Origin: Hyposmocoma kahamanoa
Lineage: Eukaryota; Arthropoda; Insecta; Lepidoptera; Cosmopterigidae
DNA: 64,000 nt
Direction of reading: 5' to 3'
Assembly (NCBI RefSeq): GCF_003589595.1
Contig: NW_020654878.1
Span: 1,020,216-1,084,215, forward strand
Below are positions 45,355 through 58,700 of this stretch, piece by piece. The translations under genes were made by a program, and so were the position numbers. Under the pieces are notes generated by a model. It had not been told where the DNA came from and did no database searches. It worked only from the letters and a program-made list of their open reading frames with translations. Numbering within the stretch: the stretch's first letter is position 1; each line of letters begins with the position of its first letter.

Positions 45355-45401
45355 ATGGCTCAAAAGACTTGTATCCAAGCCAAAACTCTTAATAAAAAAT
45401 T
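45355..45401 (+). repeat. short dispersed motif shared with 38159-38203
   Basis: ATGGCTCAAAAGACTTGTATCCAAGCCAAAA followed by TTAATAAAAAATTAAG; see the copy at 38159. Confidence 0.55.
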
Positions 45402-45435
45402 AAGTGATTGATGAAACTTCTTGATTGTATGATAA

Positions 45436-45612
45436 AGGATCATATTCCAGAACTCTTCTCAATGCTCAAGTCAGGACTTGAGTATGATTTAAAGCACTGA
45501 AAATCATACTCAAGTCCTTGCCATTAGCGTCGTATTTCCAGTGCTTGAAATCATACTCAAGTCTGTTCAAGTCCTGACTTGAGCATTGAGTAGAGTTCTG
45601 GAACACGACCCT
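45436..45612. mobile_element. fold-back element
   Basis: It starts AGGATCATATTCCAGAACTC and ends with the near reverse complement GAGTTCTGGAACACGACCCT. The words CTCAAGTCAGGACTTGAG and AAATCATACTCAAGTC occur in both orientations. Same family as the pair at 38473-38802. Confidence 0.8.
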
Positions 45613-45633
45613 CAATGAACTACTTTTTATTAG

Positions 45634-45921
45634 ACTCCCGGGCACATAATTGGAGCCACCTTGCATTTTTGTCCCTATGGGGCTAGAATATAAAAATTTA
45701 TTTACTGTTGAAGAAAAAGTTGTCTCTGGTTTTTTAAATTCAAATTTCTAAGAATATTTATTCTGTATCTATGTCAAATTTTCAATAAAGACAGGAAATG
45801 ACGTTTAGTATATCATTTTCAAAGTTGTTTAATAGTTCTTGATCAATCAAGCATTGTTTAATTAAGCTAATGGCATTCAATATTGGAAATGCAAGGTGGC
45901 TCGAATTATGTGCCCGGGAGT
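45634..45921. mobile_element. MITE with 35-bp terminal inverted repeats
   Basis: The ends ACTCCCGGGCACATAATT(G/C)GAGCCACCTTGCATTT are inverted copies differing at 1 of 35 positions. 288 bp, non-coding core. TA lies just outside each end if the first base is allowed to mismatch, which would fit a Tc1/mariner-type element. That assignment is tentative. Confidence 0.85.
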
Positions 45922-46268
45922 ATATTATTTTCATTGACTTCCAGTGAATGATTATTTTATAAAATTTTAAAAGTCGAACTCAGTAACATTTCCACAATAA
46001 TATTATAAAAATAATTTATTTCAATAAATGGCAACAACTTGGTTTAGTGGTTTTTTGGTCTAGAACGTAGGTATTTTACTTTATAGAGTACTTTAAATAT
46101 TGGAACCTGTTTTACTTTTTATCTTCTACTAATTTCATAAACAATGAAAAGAAAATCATTCTAGAACCAGAAAAATATTCTGTGCATAGAAGTCACGGAA
46201 CTTCGAAACCACGGAACTTCACGGAACTATAATTTTTTTTTACGTCATTGTTTACGACATTGTCAGAA

Positions 46269-46274
46269 TCAGTC
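46269..46274 (+). promoter_or_regulatory. possible initiator element of the cyclophilin gene
   Basis: TCAGTC matches the arthropod initiator consensus TCAGT and lies 245 bp upstream of the start codon. No TATA box is evident. This is a motif match only. Confidence 0.25.
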
Positions 46275-46518
46275 GTTTCTGCGTTTATCGTGTGTCCAAT
46301 AATCCAAAGTACAAGTAGATAAAAAAAACGGTATTATCTTTCTAATTTGTGATCTCACCTCATTGTCTATGGAGTTTATAAATCTGTGTTGCAGATTTAT
46401 TTTTGCTTGGTTGTTTCTTTGCCCGAAAATTTACTTAATTTTCCTGCTTCTAATTAATCTTCCTTTGACTTAGAGCGAAATATTTACTATAATAGTTTTT
46501 GTTAGAAGGTTGTAAAAA

Positions 46519-46713
46519 ATGACTGTAGACGGCGATGAAAAGCCGCCTAGGGACCGTGTGTTCATGGACATTTCCATAGGGGGTTTGCCGTCCGGTCGCA
46601 TCGTATTCGAGCTTTTCAACGATGTAGCACCGAAAACGGCAGAAAATTTTCGTGCATTATGTACTGGAGAAAAGGGGGTCGGCAAAAACACTGGAAAACC
46701 CTTAACTTACAAG
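46519..46713 (+). CDS. Moca-cyp: Moca-cyp exon 1 (start codon, N-terminal cyclophilin domain)
   Basis: Residues 1-65. ATG preceded by AAAA, followed by a charged leader and [20 protein letters not shown], then [17 protein letters not shown]. Donor AAG|GTTAGT, phase 0. Confidence 0.95.
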
Positions 46714-49700
46714 GTTAGTTCGTAGTACCTGGGCCCTAATTTAATATCAAGTATTTTGATTTCTTCTCGTTTGTATTCCTTTTTTAGAGAGGCTATAATG
46801 TATCTTTACCTGTTATTTTGACATGTAACTGTTTGGGAAATTAGGGCGTTTGTTCATTAATACTCAAATTGGTTCAGAACTAGAATGTTCACCAAATTGG
46901 TAGGTATATCGTGAATGTTTTTTACAAATAAAATGTTTTTCAGGGCATGGTGTTTCACCGGGTGGTTAAAGACTTTATGATACAAGGTGGGGACTTCACC
47001 AACGCCAATGGAACCGGTGGAGAGTCTATTTATGGTGGAACTTTTGAAGGTACTTATTAAAGATGTTATTAAACTATCAACGCTGAGGCTGTTTAGAAAG
47101 TGTAAATCTTGTGTATTTCTGTTTCATAATAAATATATCATGTGTTATGAGTATTCTATATGATTCAAGAGCAAAACTAGTTTTTTGTATGAAGAGTTGA
47201 TTTGCATTCTCGCCATATTTAAGAAATTAATAATAGAAATAATGCTTCAACATCAAAAAAAAAATTCTTTTCAGCATTCTGGCTAATTGTATTTATTAAA
47301 GTTTTGCAGAATTTTCCCTAAATTGTATGCACCAAGCAAGCATGTAAGGGAAATCACCCGCTTCACCAAGGATACGTAATCTTTCTCTATTGCTATTTAC
47401 CTAGTTTTTTAATAATGATTAAGTTGACGAAAATCAAGTTGAGCTCGTAGATTCCAATTGTGCCTTTTTTGCTTGATGATGGAAAGTTTTTTGCAAATCC
47501 ACTTATAAACTCTGGACAACCTCAAAAAGATCAAATCGTATACAAGACTGGACCAAAGATTGGATTATCAAATTCAATGCATCAAAATGTAGCATTTTGC
47601 AGTTTGGTAACAATAACCCCAAAGTCACATACAACTTGCGTGGAAATACCTTGGCCACAGTCAACATTCAAAAAGATCTTGGAGTCAATATTGCATTCAG
47701 TTGAAAGTGATATGAGCATATGACTACAATAGTCAAGAAAGCTAATTCCTATGTCTATGTCATACGCAGACCGTTCCAAACAATGGCAGTAGATGTGTTC
47801 CTCAAAATCTATAAGACCTATACATATACGGCCACTGCTGGAATATGGATATCAAGTGTGGAGCCCTTATTTCCAAACAGAAATAAACCTTCTTGAAAAC
47901 ATTCAGTGGAAGGCAACTAAAATGCCACAGGCTCTTCGATGCAAATTCTATTAGGAGAGACTACACATATTACGCTTCAGTACTCTGGAAGAAAGACGCC
48001 TTCATGGTGACCTCATCGCGACTTATAAAATTCTGATTAGTCGGTACAATCTACTAGCAATACAAAACATCTTTAAGAGAAAAGAAAACTTTAATCTGTC
48101 ACGTGGCCATCATCTGAAACTAGTTCGTGCATCTTCCAAAACTCCCGCCGTACACAATTTTATATTTGGGTTCAGTTTTGGATATGGAATGACCGCTGTA
48201 AATATGGCGAGAATGAAAATTAACACATTGTATTTTAAGAATTTAGGGAATGATTTTTTCGATTAATTTTTTTAGTGATTTGGGTTCAGTTTCGGATATA
48301 CATAGAATGACCCGCTGTAAATATGGCGAGAATGAAAATCAACACATTGTATTTCCCTAACTATGTTAACATCTGTCAGATCGTACTGAAAGAGGCACAA
48401 TGATAACAGAGCCCATACAAACCTAGCAAATGGAGCTAGTGAGTTGTGTCAGTAGCAAGGTAGTGCAAGAACTGAATTTAGGGCATTTCTGAAGATGCTT
48501 TAGACTAGAACGTTCCCTAAGTTCATTTGGAGTAACTGTCTCTGTGGCTATGTGCCGTAGTGGAAAATTTATAACAAAAAAGCGTTTTTTTAATAAAATT
48601 AGTGTCTGAAACAAGAACTAATTAAATTGACAAATTTATTTAATAATTAAGAAAAAAAAATCTCTTTGAATATCACTTTTATCACAACTCCTACCTGGAT
48701 TTGACTGCAAAAGGGTGAAAAACTCCCTAAAGTCAGTTTCTACAATTTTGTAATATTTGGCTAACCATCGGGTAACAATGATGTCTTTGCAGGTTCTGAA
48801 TAAAACACCCAATAATACCTATTGTGGTGTAATATGCAGTTTTCTACAACTCGTAGCAACACGTATTTTGTGTTAACAATACCTATTACTATTTGTTCTA
48901 ATTTTTTGATAAATAAATTTTATTGTTACATATCACATCAACATCTAAGTAACTTTTAGCAAACTGTTTGGTTACATATTATTCTTACTTAAATTACAGA
49001 TGAAACTTTTGAGCTACAGCATGACATGCCATACCTACTATCAATGGCGAATCGTGGCAAGGACACTAACGGATCTCAGTTCTTTATGTAAGTCCCAGGA
49101 CATGGGTAAGATTAGAATAAGAATTAAGGTTCTTAAAGAAAAAAGTCAGTTTCCAGAGCAATTTCTGAAGCTTTTTACTTATGGGGTGTTCAGCAAAGAG
49201 CTTCACTACTTCATGTGAAGGGAATTGTGCACAAAGTATGTTTTATTTGTGATTTTTGGATGTTCCTGACCATTTTATACTGGCTTTTTAGTAGAGAATA
49301 TTTAATATTACAATGGAAGATGCTGCAATGATGAAATCAATGATTGCTGTACTTTTTTAATAATATGTCGGTTTATGGATTCTTTTTTAAATGGCTTTAT
49401 TATTAAATAACACAATGTATCATACGAGTCGTAAGTATTTACGTAGTTTAATTTATTTCATGATTCACCTTTAGAAGCCATTGAAAATCAGTGTCGCAGC
49501 CCAGTCTCCAATGGTTTTACCTGTCCCTTTTGCGTTATGCCACAACAGCATATATGACAGTATTTCAAATTGTCTCTTTATGATTTGAAATGTTTGCCTC
49601 GTTGTTTTACTCTTGTTTATTCATTCTTTTTGTGTATTTTTGTGTCATGGCATTGGCATTTTAGAATAGAATTTCTAATACCGTACCGTAGAGAAAACAC

Positions 49701-52700
49701 CAAAATTTATTCACTATGCTATTTATATTTATCACTACTATTCAATAATATCAGTGTTAATCATTATAAATAAAAAATCGTTATTAACTTCTTGGAATGG
49801 TTTTAAATTATTCTCTTGATATTTGTATGAGTAACAAAAATAATGCTGCAAGAAGTCGAGACAAGTTTGTAGACAACGAAAGAGGGTAGGCAGATATGTC
49901 TGTTTTAGGCTTGCCAGTTTTTAATTTTTTTATAACATCAAGTGACGGGACGAACAAGTCGTGCGCCTAATGGTAAGCTACACGCCTGTCCTTAACAGTT
50001 ACAGTGCCACTCAGAGCTTTAAATTGCAAAGATCTGAGGGGCACTACCACTGCGCCCGTCACCCTGAGACATAAGTTGACATGTCCCATATGCGTGTAAT
50101 TTCACCGGCACCCTTACCCTTTAAAACCCGAACACAGTAATGCTGACATTACTGCTTGGCGCCAGAAATAGGTAAAGTGGCAGTACTACCCTGGACGAAC
50201 TCTTTCACAAGGAGCTCTACTGCTGCTACAGTTTGCCCCGTGAACATGGAATGTGTAACCGCTCTGAAATAACTATAGAAGCGAAAAAGTGAAAAGTTCC
50301 AGCAACATGTAACTAATGATGATTGTTTAATAATAACAAATTTTAGATTTCAGCTTTATGGTGTTCTTGTTTATAATATTTGAACCACTCTAAAACATGG
50401 TTATTACGGTTTACTATATTTAATTTTTTTATTTGTAAATTTCTGAACGGAACGATGGTTAATCATGTCAGGGTGTTTAAACAATTGATTCTTTGTATCC
50501 ATTAGATAGAAAAAATGAGTTCAAACAGAGGCAGATTACGTGTCCTGTACGAGATGTAATTGTTTCGTATTGGAAGCAAGATTGTAATGGAGGTCTTCAA
50601 AGTGATATCGACGATACCATAGGCAGTCTTACAATGTTTTCAAGGAATCCAAATGAAGGAAAATATATCCCATTTGACAATATCCAATGTTCCATATGAA
50701 CCATTGAACTAGAAGTCCCTATATATTGTTGACTTACTGTGATAGCCTGTATGCATTTAACCCATCGTTGTATGGTTGTGTAGAGGGGGCGCGGGCGGGC
50801 GCGGCTGACGTCCCCGCTGCTGAGTCCGCTATCATTTGTTCTGTTCTGTGTGTTGTAGAACAACACAGCCGGCGCCACATCTCGACAAGTAAGTATTCTC
50901 AATGTTTAAAACTCAGTACGCACCGTAAACGTTTCAGATGCATTTTTGACACTGCGTGACAGTAAATGTGACAATAAATTCCTGTTTTACATTTATAACT
51001 AGTGAGTAGAGTGGCTACATTACTACTCTAGTTTATATTTTGGTTAACTTGGTTGGTATATTGTTGAGTAAATGTTGTAAAAAGGAAAATAGTTTTCCAG
51101 CTCTGTATAGTTCACATGGAAGTCAAACAACAATAAAATACGTAGGTCTGAATTCAAATTATTATCCACAATAAATGTAATAATTACTAGAAATTAGTAA
51201 TCGTTTGCATTCGGAAATACGAAGATTGCCGAGAGAAATAGTTCACTGTAATTTATGTACCGTTTAAGAGACATCAACATTTAGCTAAATTGTACTTATT
51301 TAGCACAAGATGATTGAAAATATTCCTTACTTCATAGTTAATAAAATTAACTTGAAATTGTCAAAATCATAAGTATGAAAGATGAATTAACTAACAGTTA
51401 TAAGCTTAAAAGATTCAAAAAGTTTCAGTAGCCACGTTGTGGCATGGCCATGTCCGTAACGTCAAAAATGTAAAATATCTTATTAGCTAGCCCTAATAAA
51501 TTTTATTCCATAAACGCATTCAAGGATTTACAATGAAAATTATTAATATTAATAATGATAATATTAATGAATTCAATAAAAATTTATTAAAATCATAAAA
51601 AACAAATTTGTCCCATTTTTTAGATTTTTCACAAAATTATCGGTAACAATAGAAAGCGCAAGCGTAAATGCCAGGCGGATGCAAAACGCTGGTGGGGTGG
51701 TAATCGGAGAAGACGCTTGCATGTTTGAACTAACTACCAAATCTAAAAAGTGTCAGATAGTAAACAAGAACTTAAACGTTAATTTTTGGTAAACTTATTA
51801 AGTTATTAAGTTTAAGTGGTTTATGGTGTTACTAAAACAGTCGTACGAGGTTCTTAAGTGTTTTACAAATAACCCTGTGTAGGCGGTATGGTCTATATTA
51901 AACCAGTGGTACGTTACGTGTTACGATGTTATTACAAACATCGAACGGTTCAAGGCGATGCTGGCCGCTTCGTTATGAAAATGTTTACAAATTTTAAGAA
52001 TGTTCAGTGAAGAGTGTTGTTCTAGTTATGACGAAGTTGTTTATATTTTCAATATAAATATAAAATAATAATAATAACGCACACACTCAACATAGCCTCG
52101 CACTAGGGAAACCCTGTGTCGCGGGTGCCATGGACACACACATAGACAACCACAAACTACACCCAAACTCACGAGAGAAATAAATGTACGCGATACAAAC
52201 ATTTCTCCCGGCCCGGGAATCGAACCTGGGACCTCTGCGTGGCAGTCCGGCATGGTAACCGTTCGGCCACAGAGGTAGTTAATATTCAAGCCTTGTTGGA
52301 TAAGTTTGCAAATAAGACGCTTGCAGAAGCGCAGCGACACTAATATTTTCATACAATATTACTTACTATCTACATTCAATAGTACTTACTATTTTCATCC
52401 AATATTACTTACTATTTTCATATAATATGTAATCTGCAAAAATGGCGTGACTGTGGCGCTGCAGTGCTTCTACAAACATTTAATTTGGAGCGCTAAGGTG
52501 GTAGTAAATGGCGGTTAAGTTTGAATCACACAATTATTTATTTATTATAATATCAATCGATTTAAAGCTCATTCAAATTCAACGATATTACATTTTTTGA
52601 GTGCACATCAAAGATCGTATCATTAGCAAGCCTAGTACGAAATTTGTATGTAATATAATATCTTATTGGCCCTAATAATTCATTATAAACAATTTTATTG

Positions 52701-55700
52701 CAGATTCATGGATTTACAATGAAAATATTTATTAACATTAATAATAGTATTGTTAGTGAATTCAATAATAAATAATTCATAAAATAACGAGCCTTTTTTA
52801 CAACGCAATCGCAACTCTCCTTAACTTTATAGAACATATTCTATATTAAAAAGGTTTTTTATCTGTTTTTAAAATTTAAGTATAGCAATCTTTTATAAAG
52901 GGTTATTTGTAAAACCTGACTTACTAACCTCTGAGTACTATATTCCTAACATTATAAGATTTTAATTTCGCAAAAAATAAAAATATTTAAATAGATCGCT
53001 CTAAACGAAGATAATTCTGTGCGGTAACAATAGAAAGCGCAAGCGTAAATACTATACTATGAAGGAGTAGGCTACTAAATGTAAACAAACCGTCTTATAC
53101 GAAATTTGCAAATTTTTACGTAAATGTTTTGCATTGTCCTCAGTGTGCACGTAGTATTCGGTCAAGTTGTAAGCGGCGCGGCGCTGGTGCGGCAGCTGGA
53201 GGCGCTGCCGGTGGACCGCAACGCGCGCCCGCTGCAGGACGTCACCGTCGCCAACTGCGGCCAGCTCGTGCGGCTCAAACCCGGTAGGTCACTTCAATTG
53301 AATACCCTACTTGTGATAATATTTGCTAATCTGCTAAAATCTAGTTGCAATGGCAATTGAGTCTTAATAGAGTGTCAGCGGAATGGCAGTGATGGCATTC
53401 ATTTATTCAATCACTAACAATCGATGTTGCCTACTGATAGTACCACGATTTCGTTTAACCAAGATAAAAGACTTTTATGGGGAACTGTATCGCGAAAACC
53501 TAAGAACTCGATAAAAAATTTTTTTATAATAAATTTCCTTTTTTAAACCAATATATCGACCCATCCTACATAAAGTATCGTATGTCAAAATTGCCCAGTT
53601 TACAGGGGAGCGTTTTCTGAAATGTGCATAACACGTGACTTTAGGATTTCTCAGTTTTATTCGGCAAAGCTCGTTACTCACATAAAGTATTTTAAAATCC
53701 CAGATATCGGTTAGACGATACAACCACAATTTATTAGGTCGGGTCCGGTGAGAGACAGTGTAAAATTATAGAATAAATTGCTAAAGTCACGTGTTATGCT
53801 CATTTTAGTGAATTCAAAGCTTTAAAACGCTCCTCTGTAAACTTGGCAATTTCGACATACGACACTTTACGTAGGTGGGTTCGATATTATAAAAAAAATG
53901 TAACTTAAGCTAAGAGCTAAGTCCAAATTCATGGTACCACGATGTCGGTTATCCATGGTAAATAACTGTTTTATGGGGAACTGTATACGTTTTTACAATA
54001 ATTTTCCGGACCATATATTAAGATGATCATTTTGTAAGTTTAAAAACTACATTAAAAATATTTTGATTGAAAGACTACGTGTTAGATAACGATGTACGGA
54101 AAGACGACATGAGTCTAGATTCCCCACAAGTTTGACTCAAAGTGCAAATTCCAAAGCATTTAAGTTTATTTGAAAAGAGCATTCCCTGGAGTTTCCTGCT
54201 TGTTCTTCTCAGGGAGGTCAGCGCAGTGAACGAGCAGTAGCTTAAATGTTTCATGTGTGAATATGGAATGAATGATTCTTTGACTTTGACTGAAACACCA
54301 TGCAAATTGCTTTGCAGGTCTTAATTTTTGTCTCGTTGAAACAGCATTTTAATTACAAATTAATTGTACTTACCTATGTCAAATAATTAGTCGACTACAC
54401 CGCCGTCCACGCGTCATCGACTCGCCATTGAAGAGCTGAATACCAAAAATTGCAATGGCAGTTAAATAGCAGTTCGATGGCTAGTCCCTGTGACGTACGA
54501 AATCCCGCTATTGACACTCTGTGACGTACAAAATCCCGTCATTGACACTCTAACCGACACTCAACTGAGTTGATTTAAAATTAGCAGGCTTAGGGCCCGA
54601 ATTCTTTTAAATTTTTTTTTATTACCAGTTTATAATATAAAGACAGAACAAATAGAAAAACTTTTTCGATGCAATGGGCCTTGAACCCACGACCGTACTG
54701 CACAATAGTATTGCTGTTACCAACTGAGCTACGGATCAAGTTATTGAGTTGTCGAAATTCTCCTATGTGTTTTTATTACAGATCTTTGTACTGGATCATT
54801 CGGCATTTGAACCGCTAGTGACATCTAGTGAGAGATTTTGGAACTTTCTTCTTTTTTCTGTGTTCGATCTTTGCATGAATAATCATAATAGAAACTAGTG
54901 GAGTTATTTCACAATAAAATATCTCAATAATATATTTTTTTTAAATTTTGACTTGTCGTCGTCCAGAGACTGACTCAGCAGGCTTTTTTCTTTTTTTTAC
55001 AAAATTATTGGTCTGGGAGCGAGTAACGTATCTAGGCTAACTTACTGACTGTTCCCCTCTCCACTACCCAGGGGACATTCCTCAACGCTGCGAAGACGAG
55101 AATTCAGATACCCTATCAATAATTGTTGCTGCCAGTGTCAAGCGATATCAAATTGTTGAAGATTCCTGTTTGTCATCACATGGACAACAGTCGTGCTTTC
55201 TGAACAAGATCTTGGCAAGAACTGTTTCCTGGAACCGTTCAGGTTGTCGGAACAACTAGATGGTGTCGTTAGCCTAACGATTACGATTAGGATCACAAAC
55301 GTTTTTGATGAATGAAATTTATTATTCCAGAATTCCCGATTAGGATTTTCCTTTTTTTATTGGAAGGTTTTAAGGATTTCGACTTGCCGACTGTCCGCCA
55401 TTTTTTTTTGTTGAGTGTGGGCCTTGACGCTTTATCTTTACATGGTTGACCTTAAAAGTATATATAAAAACGAAAATTAAATATTTAGTATTTAGTTTCA
55501 CTTTTAAATAAACCCATTTGTTCGTGGCGCCACCTGTACACTTGAGTAGCTACTATTTTGGTAACCCGGTCGTTTAGGAGATTTTCTCAGATTTTTTTTG
55601 TCTGTTATGTTTGTATTATGTTGTTATGTTATGTCAGTTATCGATTCGTCATTTAAATTTTTTTTTTTTTTCAAAATGGCCGAGAGAAGGTGAACCAGTG

Positions 55701-58700
55701 TCTATTGTGAAATGTAAAAACTCCTTTGATTTACACAACGCGTTGAAAACGGTCATAGTTTTTAAACGCATTTTGATTTTATATCAATTTTATATTACGT
55801 GGTTTAGTTATTAAAACTAATTTGCCTCACTGCAACACTGCCTCCGTGGCCGAACGGTTACCATGCTGGACTGCCACGCAGAGGTCCCAGGTTCGATTCC
55901 CGGGCCGGGAGAAATGTTTGTATGGCCTACATTTATTTCTCTCGTGAGTTTGGGTGTAATTTGTGGTTGTCTATATGTGTGTCCATGGCACCCGCGACAC
56001 AGGGTTTCCCTAGTGCGGGGCTATGTTGAGTGTGTGCGTTATTTATTTATTTTTTAAACTTGTTTTTGTTGCAGGTAAAAAACGGAAGCAGGACAAGAAA
56101 TCCAAGTCGGAGAAGGATGACAGCGATGAATCCGACCATTCGGAGAAGAAAGAAAAGAAACGGAAGAAGGACAAAAAAGACAAGAAGAAGAAACGGTAAT
56201 TTAGCACGTTTACGTTAAAACATAACTGTCGCCAAAAACATTAATTTTCCCCATGTACTAAAATCTCACGGCGTTAGGGGAAGCTAAAAGTCTGTCGACT
56301 CGATCTGTTGTTCAGTTGATGGAGCAGTTGCCTTGGATTGGCATACATTGCCTTGTGTTCGACATTTATATTAATAATTATTATAACAAACTAGTGAAGT
56401 AACTTCACAAAAATAAATGAATATCATGGTATGAAAACATGTGATATTCAATAAAATCAAATGATATTTTTATTAAAATATTTACAATAAAATTGAAAGA
56501 ATCAAAAGTGTTCCATCGTAGTTAACTTTTTATATGATACAAAATGACGGGACGAAGGGTGGTGTGCGTGGTTGGTTCTCAAAGCTTGAAATCGCAAATA
56601 TCTGAGGGGCACTGCCACTGCGCCCATCACCCTGAGACAAGTTGACAATGTGTCTGTAATTTTACCAGGACCTTTACTCTTCAAAACCGGAACGTAGTAA
56701 TGCTCACATTACTGCTTCTTGAATCAGATGTCAAATGAAGAGATAGCCATTAGCCTTTTTTTTTAATTTCGTGTCATGAGCTTCTTCACGTTGTTATATT
56801 TTTTAATCTCTCAGTGACCAATCCACATCGGGCGAGGACGATGAAGAAGCCGCTGCTCACCCCTTAGTGATGGTATCCAAGATAGATCCTCGTGAGATCC
56901 CTGAAGTGCCCTCGAACAGGTTCCTCATGCGGGGCGGGCGGGACCCTGAGAAGGATAGGGCGGATCCTAGGAGGGATAGAGAGAGGTAATGTGACTATGG
57001 ACTTGTTATCCTGAGGCAGTTTTAGGCCCGGATTTCACGAAGCCGGTTTCAGCCTGGCTCCCTCTCGGTTAAACAAGCAAACGACTTTAAAAAGACAAGG
57101 TTTTATCAAATCTAGGTTGGAGTAGAGTCGTGAAATCAGGGCCTTAGAGTTTGCGGATTTGTTCAGGTATTGTGTGTCCTGTACAATGTAGCTTTTTGTC
57201 CTTCTTCGTATCTAAACCACTGCTATTTATTTTACAGTTTCTCCCAATACTTGATGTAAGTTGTAATTTAATTGAAAGCGATGAGTAAAGAGCGGTGTTA
57301 GCCCATTGGTTGCTTCTGAATTCGAGAAGTAGACTATTTGAATCCTTTAACTTTAACTTTGGTACATTTGAGAATCTTCAGTAGCGATACTTCTTGCTAA
57401 CACTGAAGGAAAATATCATGAGAAATCAAAGAAAATTTACAACCCACATTGGACCTGCTTGGCGGATTATGGCCTAAACTTTCGCTTTATGGGAGACCCA
57501 GGAGTGGGATGTATAATGTGTTAATGACGAATAAAACATAATTCCTTCACTACGCCTCTACTCTATTCCCAAGTATATTAAATAAAAAGAACAATGCCCA
57601 TTTTGGACTCGCAATTATTTTAGTCGTCACGGGTTGAAAATTTATATCCATCTAAATATACGTTATAAAATAATATAAGCTTTGAAATAACTTGGAGAAA
57701 AAAAGATATGAATTTTTAAAAATACGTTAGAAAGCACATAGGAACACATTGTGAATATTTGTTTTTGAACGTAACACGATTTAAATTTTGACATTTTATT
57801 GTAAGCCTCGTTCACACTTGCCATGATTTCTTCAAATTAAATGTCAAAATTTAAGTTATGCTTCATTCAAAAATAATAATCATAAAAACGCATTAAAATT
57901 TTTTTAAATATTTTTCAAAATCGTATCTGAATTTAAGTTTTTAACTCAGTATTACGAATTAACATTAATATTCATTCTTAACACAACCTAAAAAACTAAA
58001 AAAAAATTTAATTAGAAACTATATGGAAATACAAATGAAGCCCTGTATCTGCGATGGATGATCCTCAACTTTTTTTAGCTGGTCCTAGACTGTATAGGAC
58101 TTGGGCATTGTTCTTTGACACACAGTTTTAAGAAGTTATTAAGTTTCTCTAACTTATTGTATTGAGTGTGGACATTGACAGGATGAGGTATCGCGAGAGA
58201 GACCGTCATGCCTACACGCGTAGCGGCAGAATCATCAAAGGACGCGGCGTTTTTGTAAGTACCAAACATATTTAGAACGAAAGAATTTGGTCTCATTTTC
58301 GTCTAAGAATTATATTTATTTTATATTGACAAAATAGGCCACACGCTTGTTTACAATCTTGCCTAATGCTAAATGATACAGACGATTCTTCGTTTCGATC
58401 AATTGTCATAATAATTGTATCGATCATCCGCTACTCTCTTGGCGTTCAAATTAATCGCGAACGATATAATCATACACTATCGATTTGTTGTTGAAAACCA
58501 TTTTTTTTTCATTTAAAGTACCAAGTCAAGACGAAAAAGTCGTGCGCCTGGTGGTAAGCGACACGCCTTTCCATAACAGTTGCAGTGCCACTTAGTAGTG
58601 CAGTGCAGTGCAGCTTTAACTTCCAAAGATCTTAGGGCCCGTCACCCTGATATGTAAGTTGACAAGTCCCATGTTCCTGTAAATTCACCAGCGCCGTTAC

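Larger units (their letters stand above)
44834..46518. promoter_or_regulatory. divergent upstream region of the hnRNP F/H and cyclophilin genes
   Basis: 1.7 kb between the two start codons. Near 44834-44960 lies the likely 5' UTR of the minus-strand gene. Near 46269-46274 TCAGTC fits the arthropod initiator for the plus-strand gene, and a TTGCAG at 46390-46395 could be the 3' end of a 5'-UTR intron. The middle is filled by a fold-back element (45436-45612) and an inverted-repeat element (45634-45921). A shared bidirectional promoter is unlikely given the distance and these insertions. Confidence 0.5.
49088..50858 (+). other. Moca-cyp intron 3
   Basis: Holds a full-length family A copy (49937-50229) and an unidentified open stretch (50493-50699). 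A GC-rich patch (50785-50825) lies just before exon 4. Confidence 0.8.
50889..53143 (+). other. Moca-cyp intron 4
   Basis: Contains a minus-strand tRNA-Gly-like SINE (52075-52278) and two related AT-rich segments (51470-51690 and 52660-53070) that share GGATTTACAATGAAAAT, GAATTCAATAA and GGTAACAATAGAAAGCGCAA. Confidence 0.75.
53284..56074 (+). other. Moca-cyp intron 5
   Basis: Contains a short family E trace (53488-53515), a LINE tail (53960-54290), an inverted tRNA-like SINE element (54640-54915) and, right at its 3' end, a full tRNA-Gly-like SINE (55838-56043). 54920-55830 is AT-rich with no recognised gene. Confidence 0.8.
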
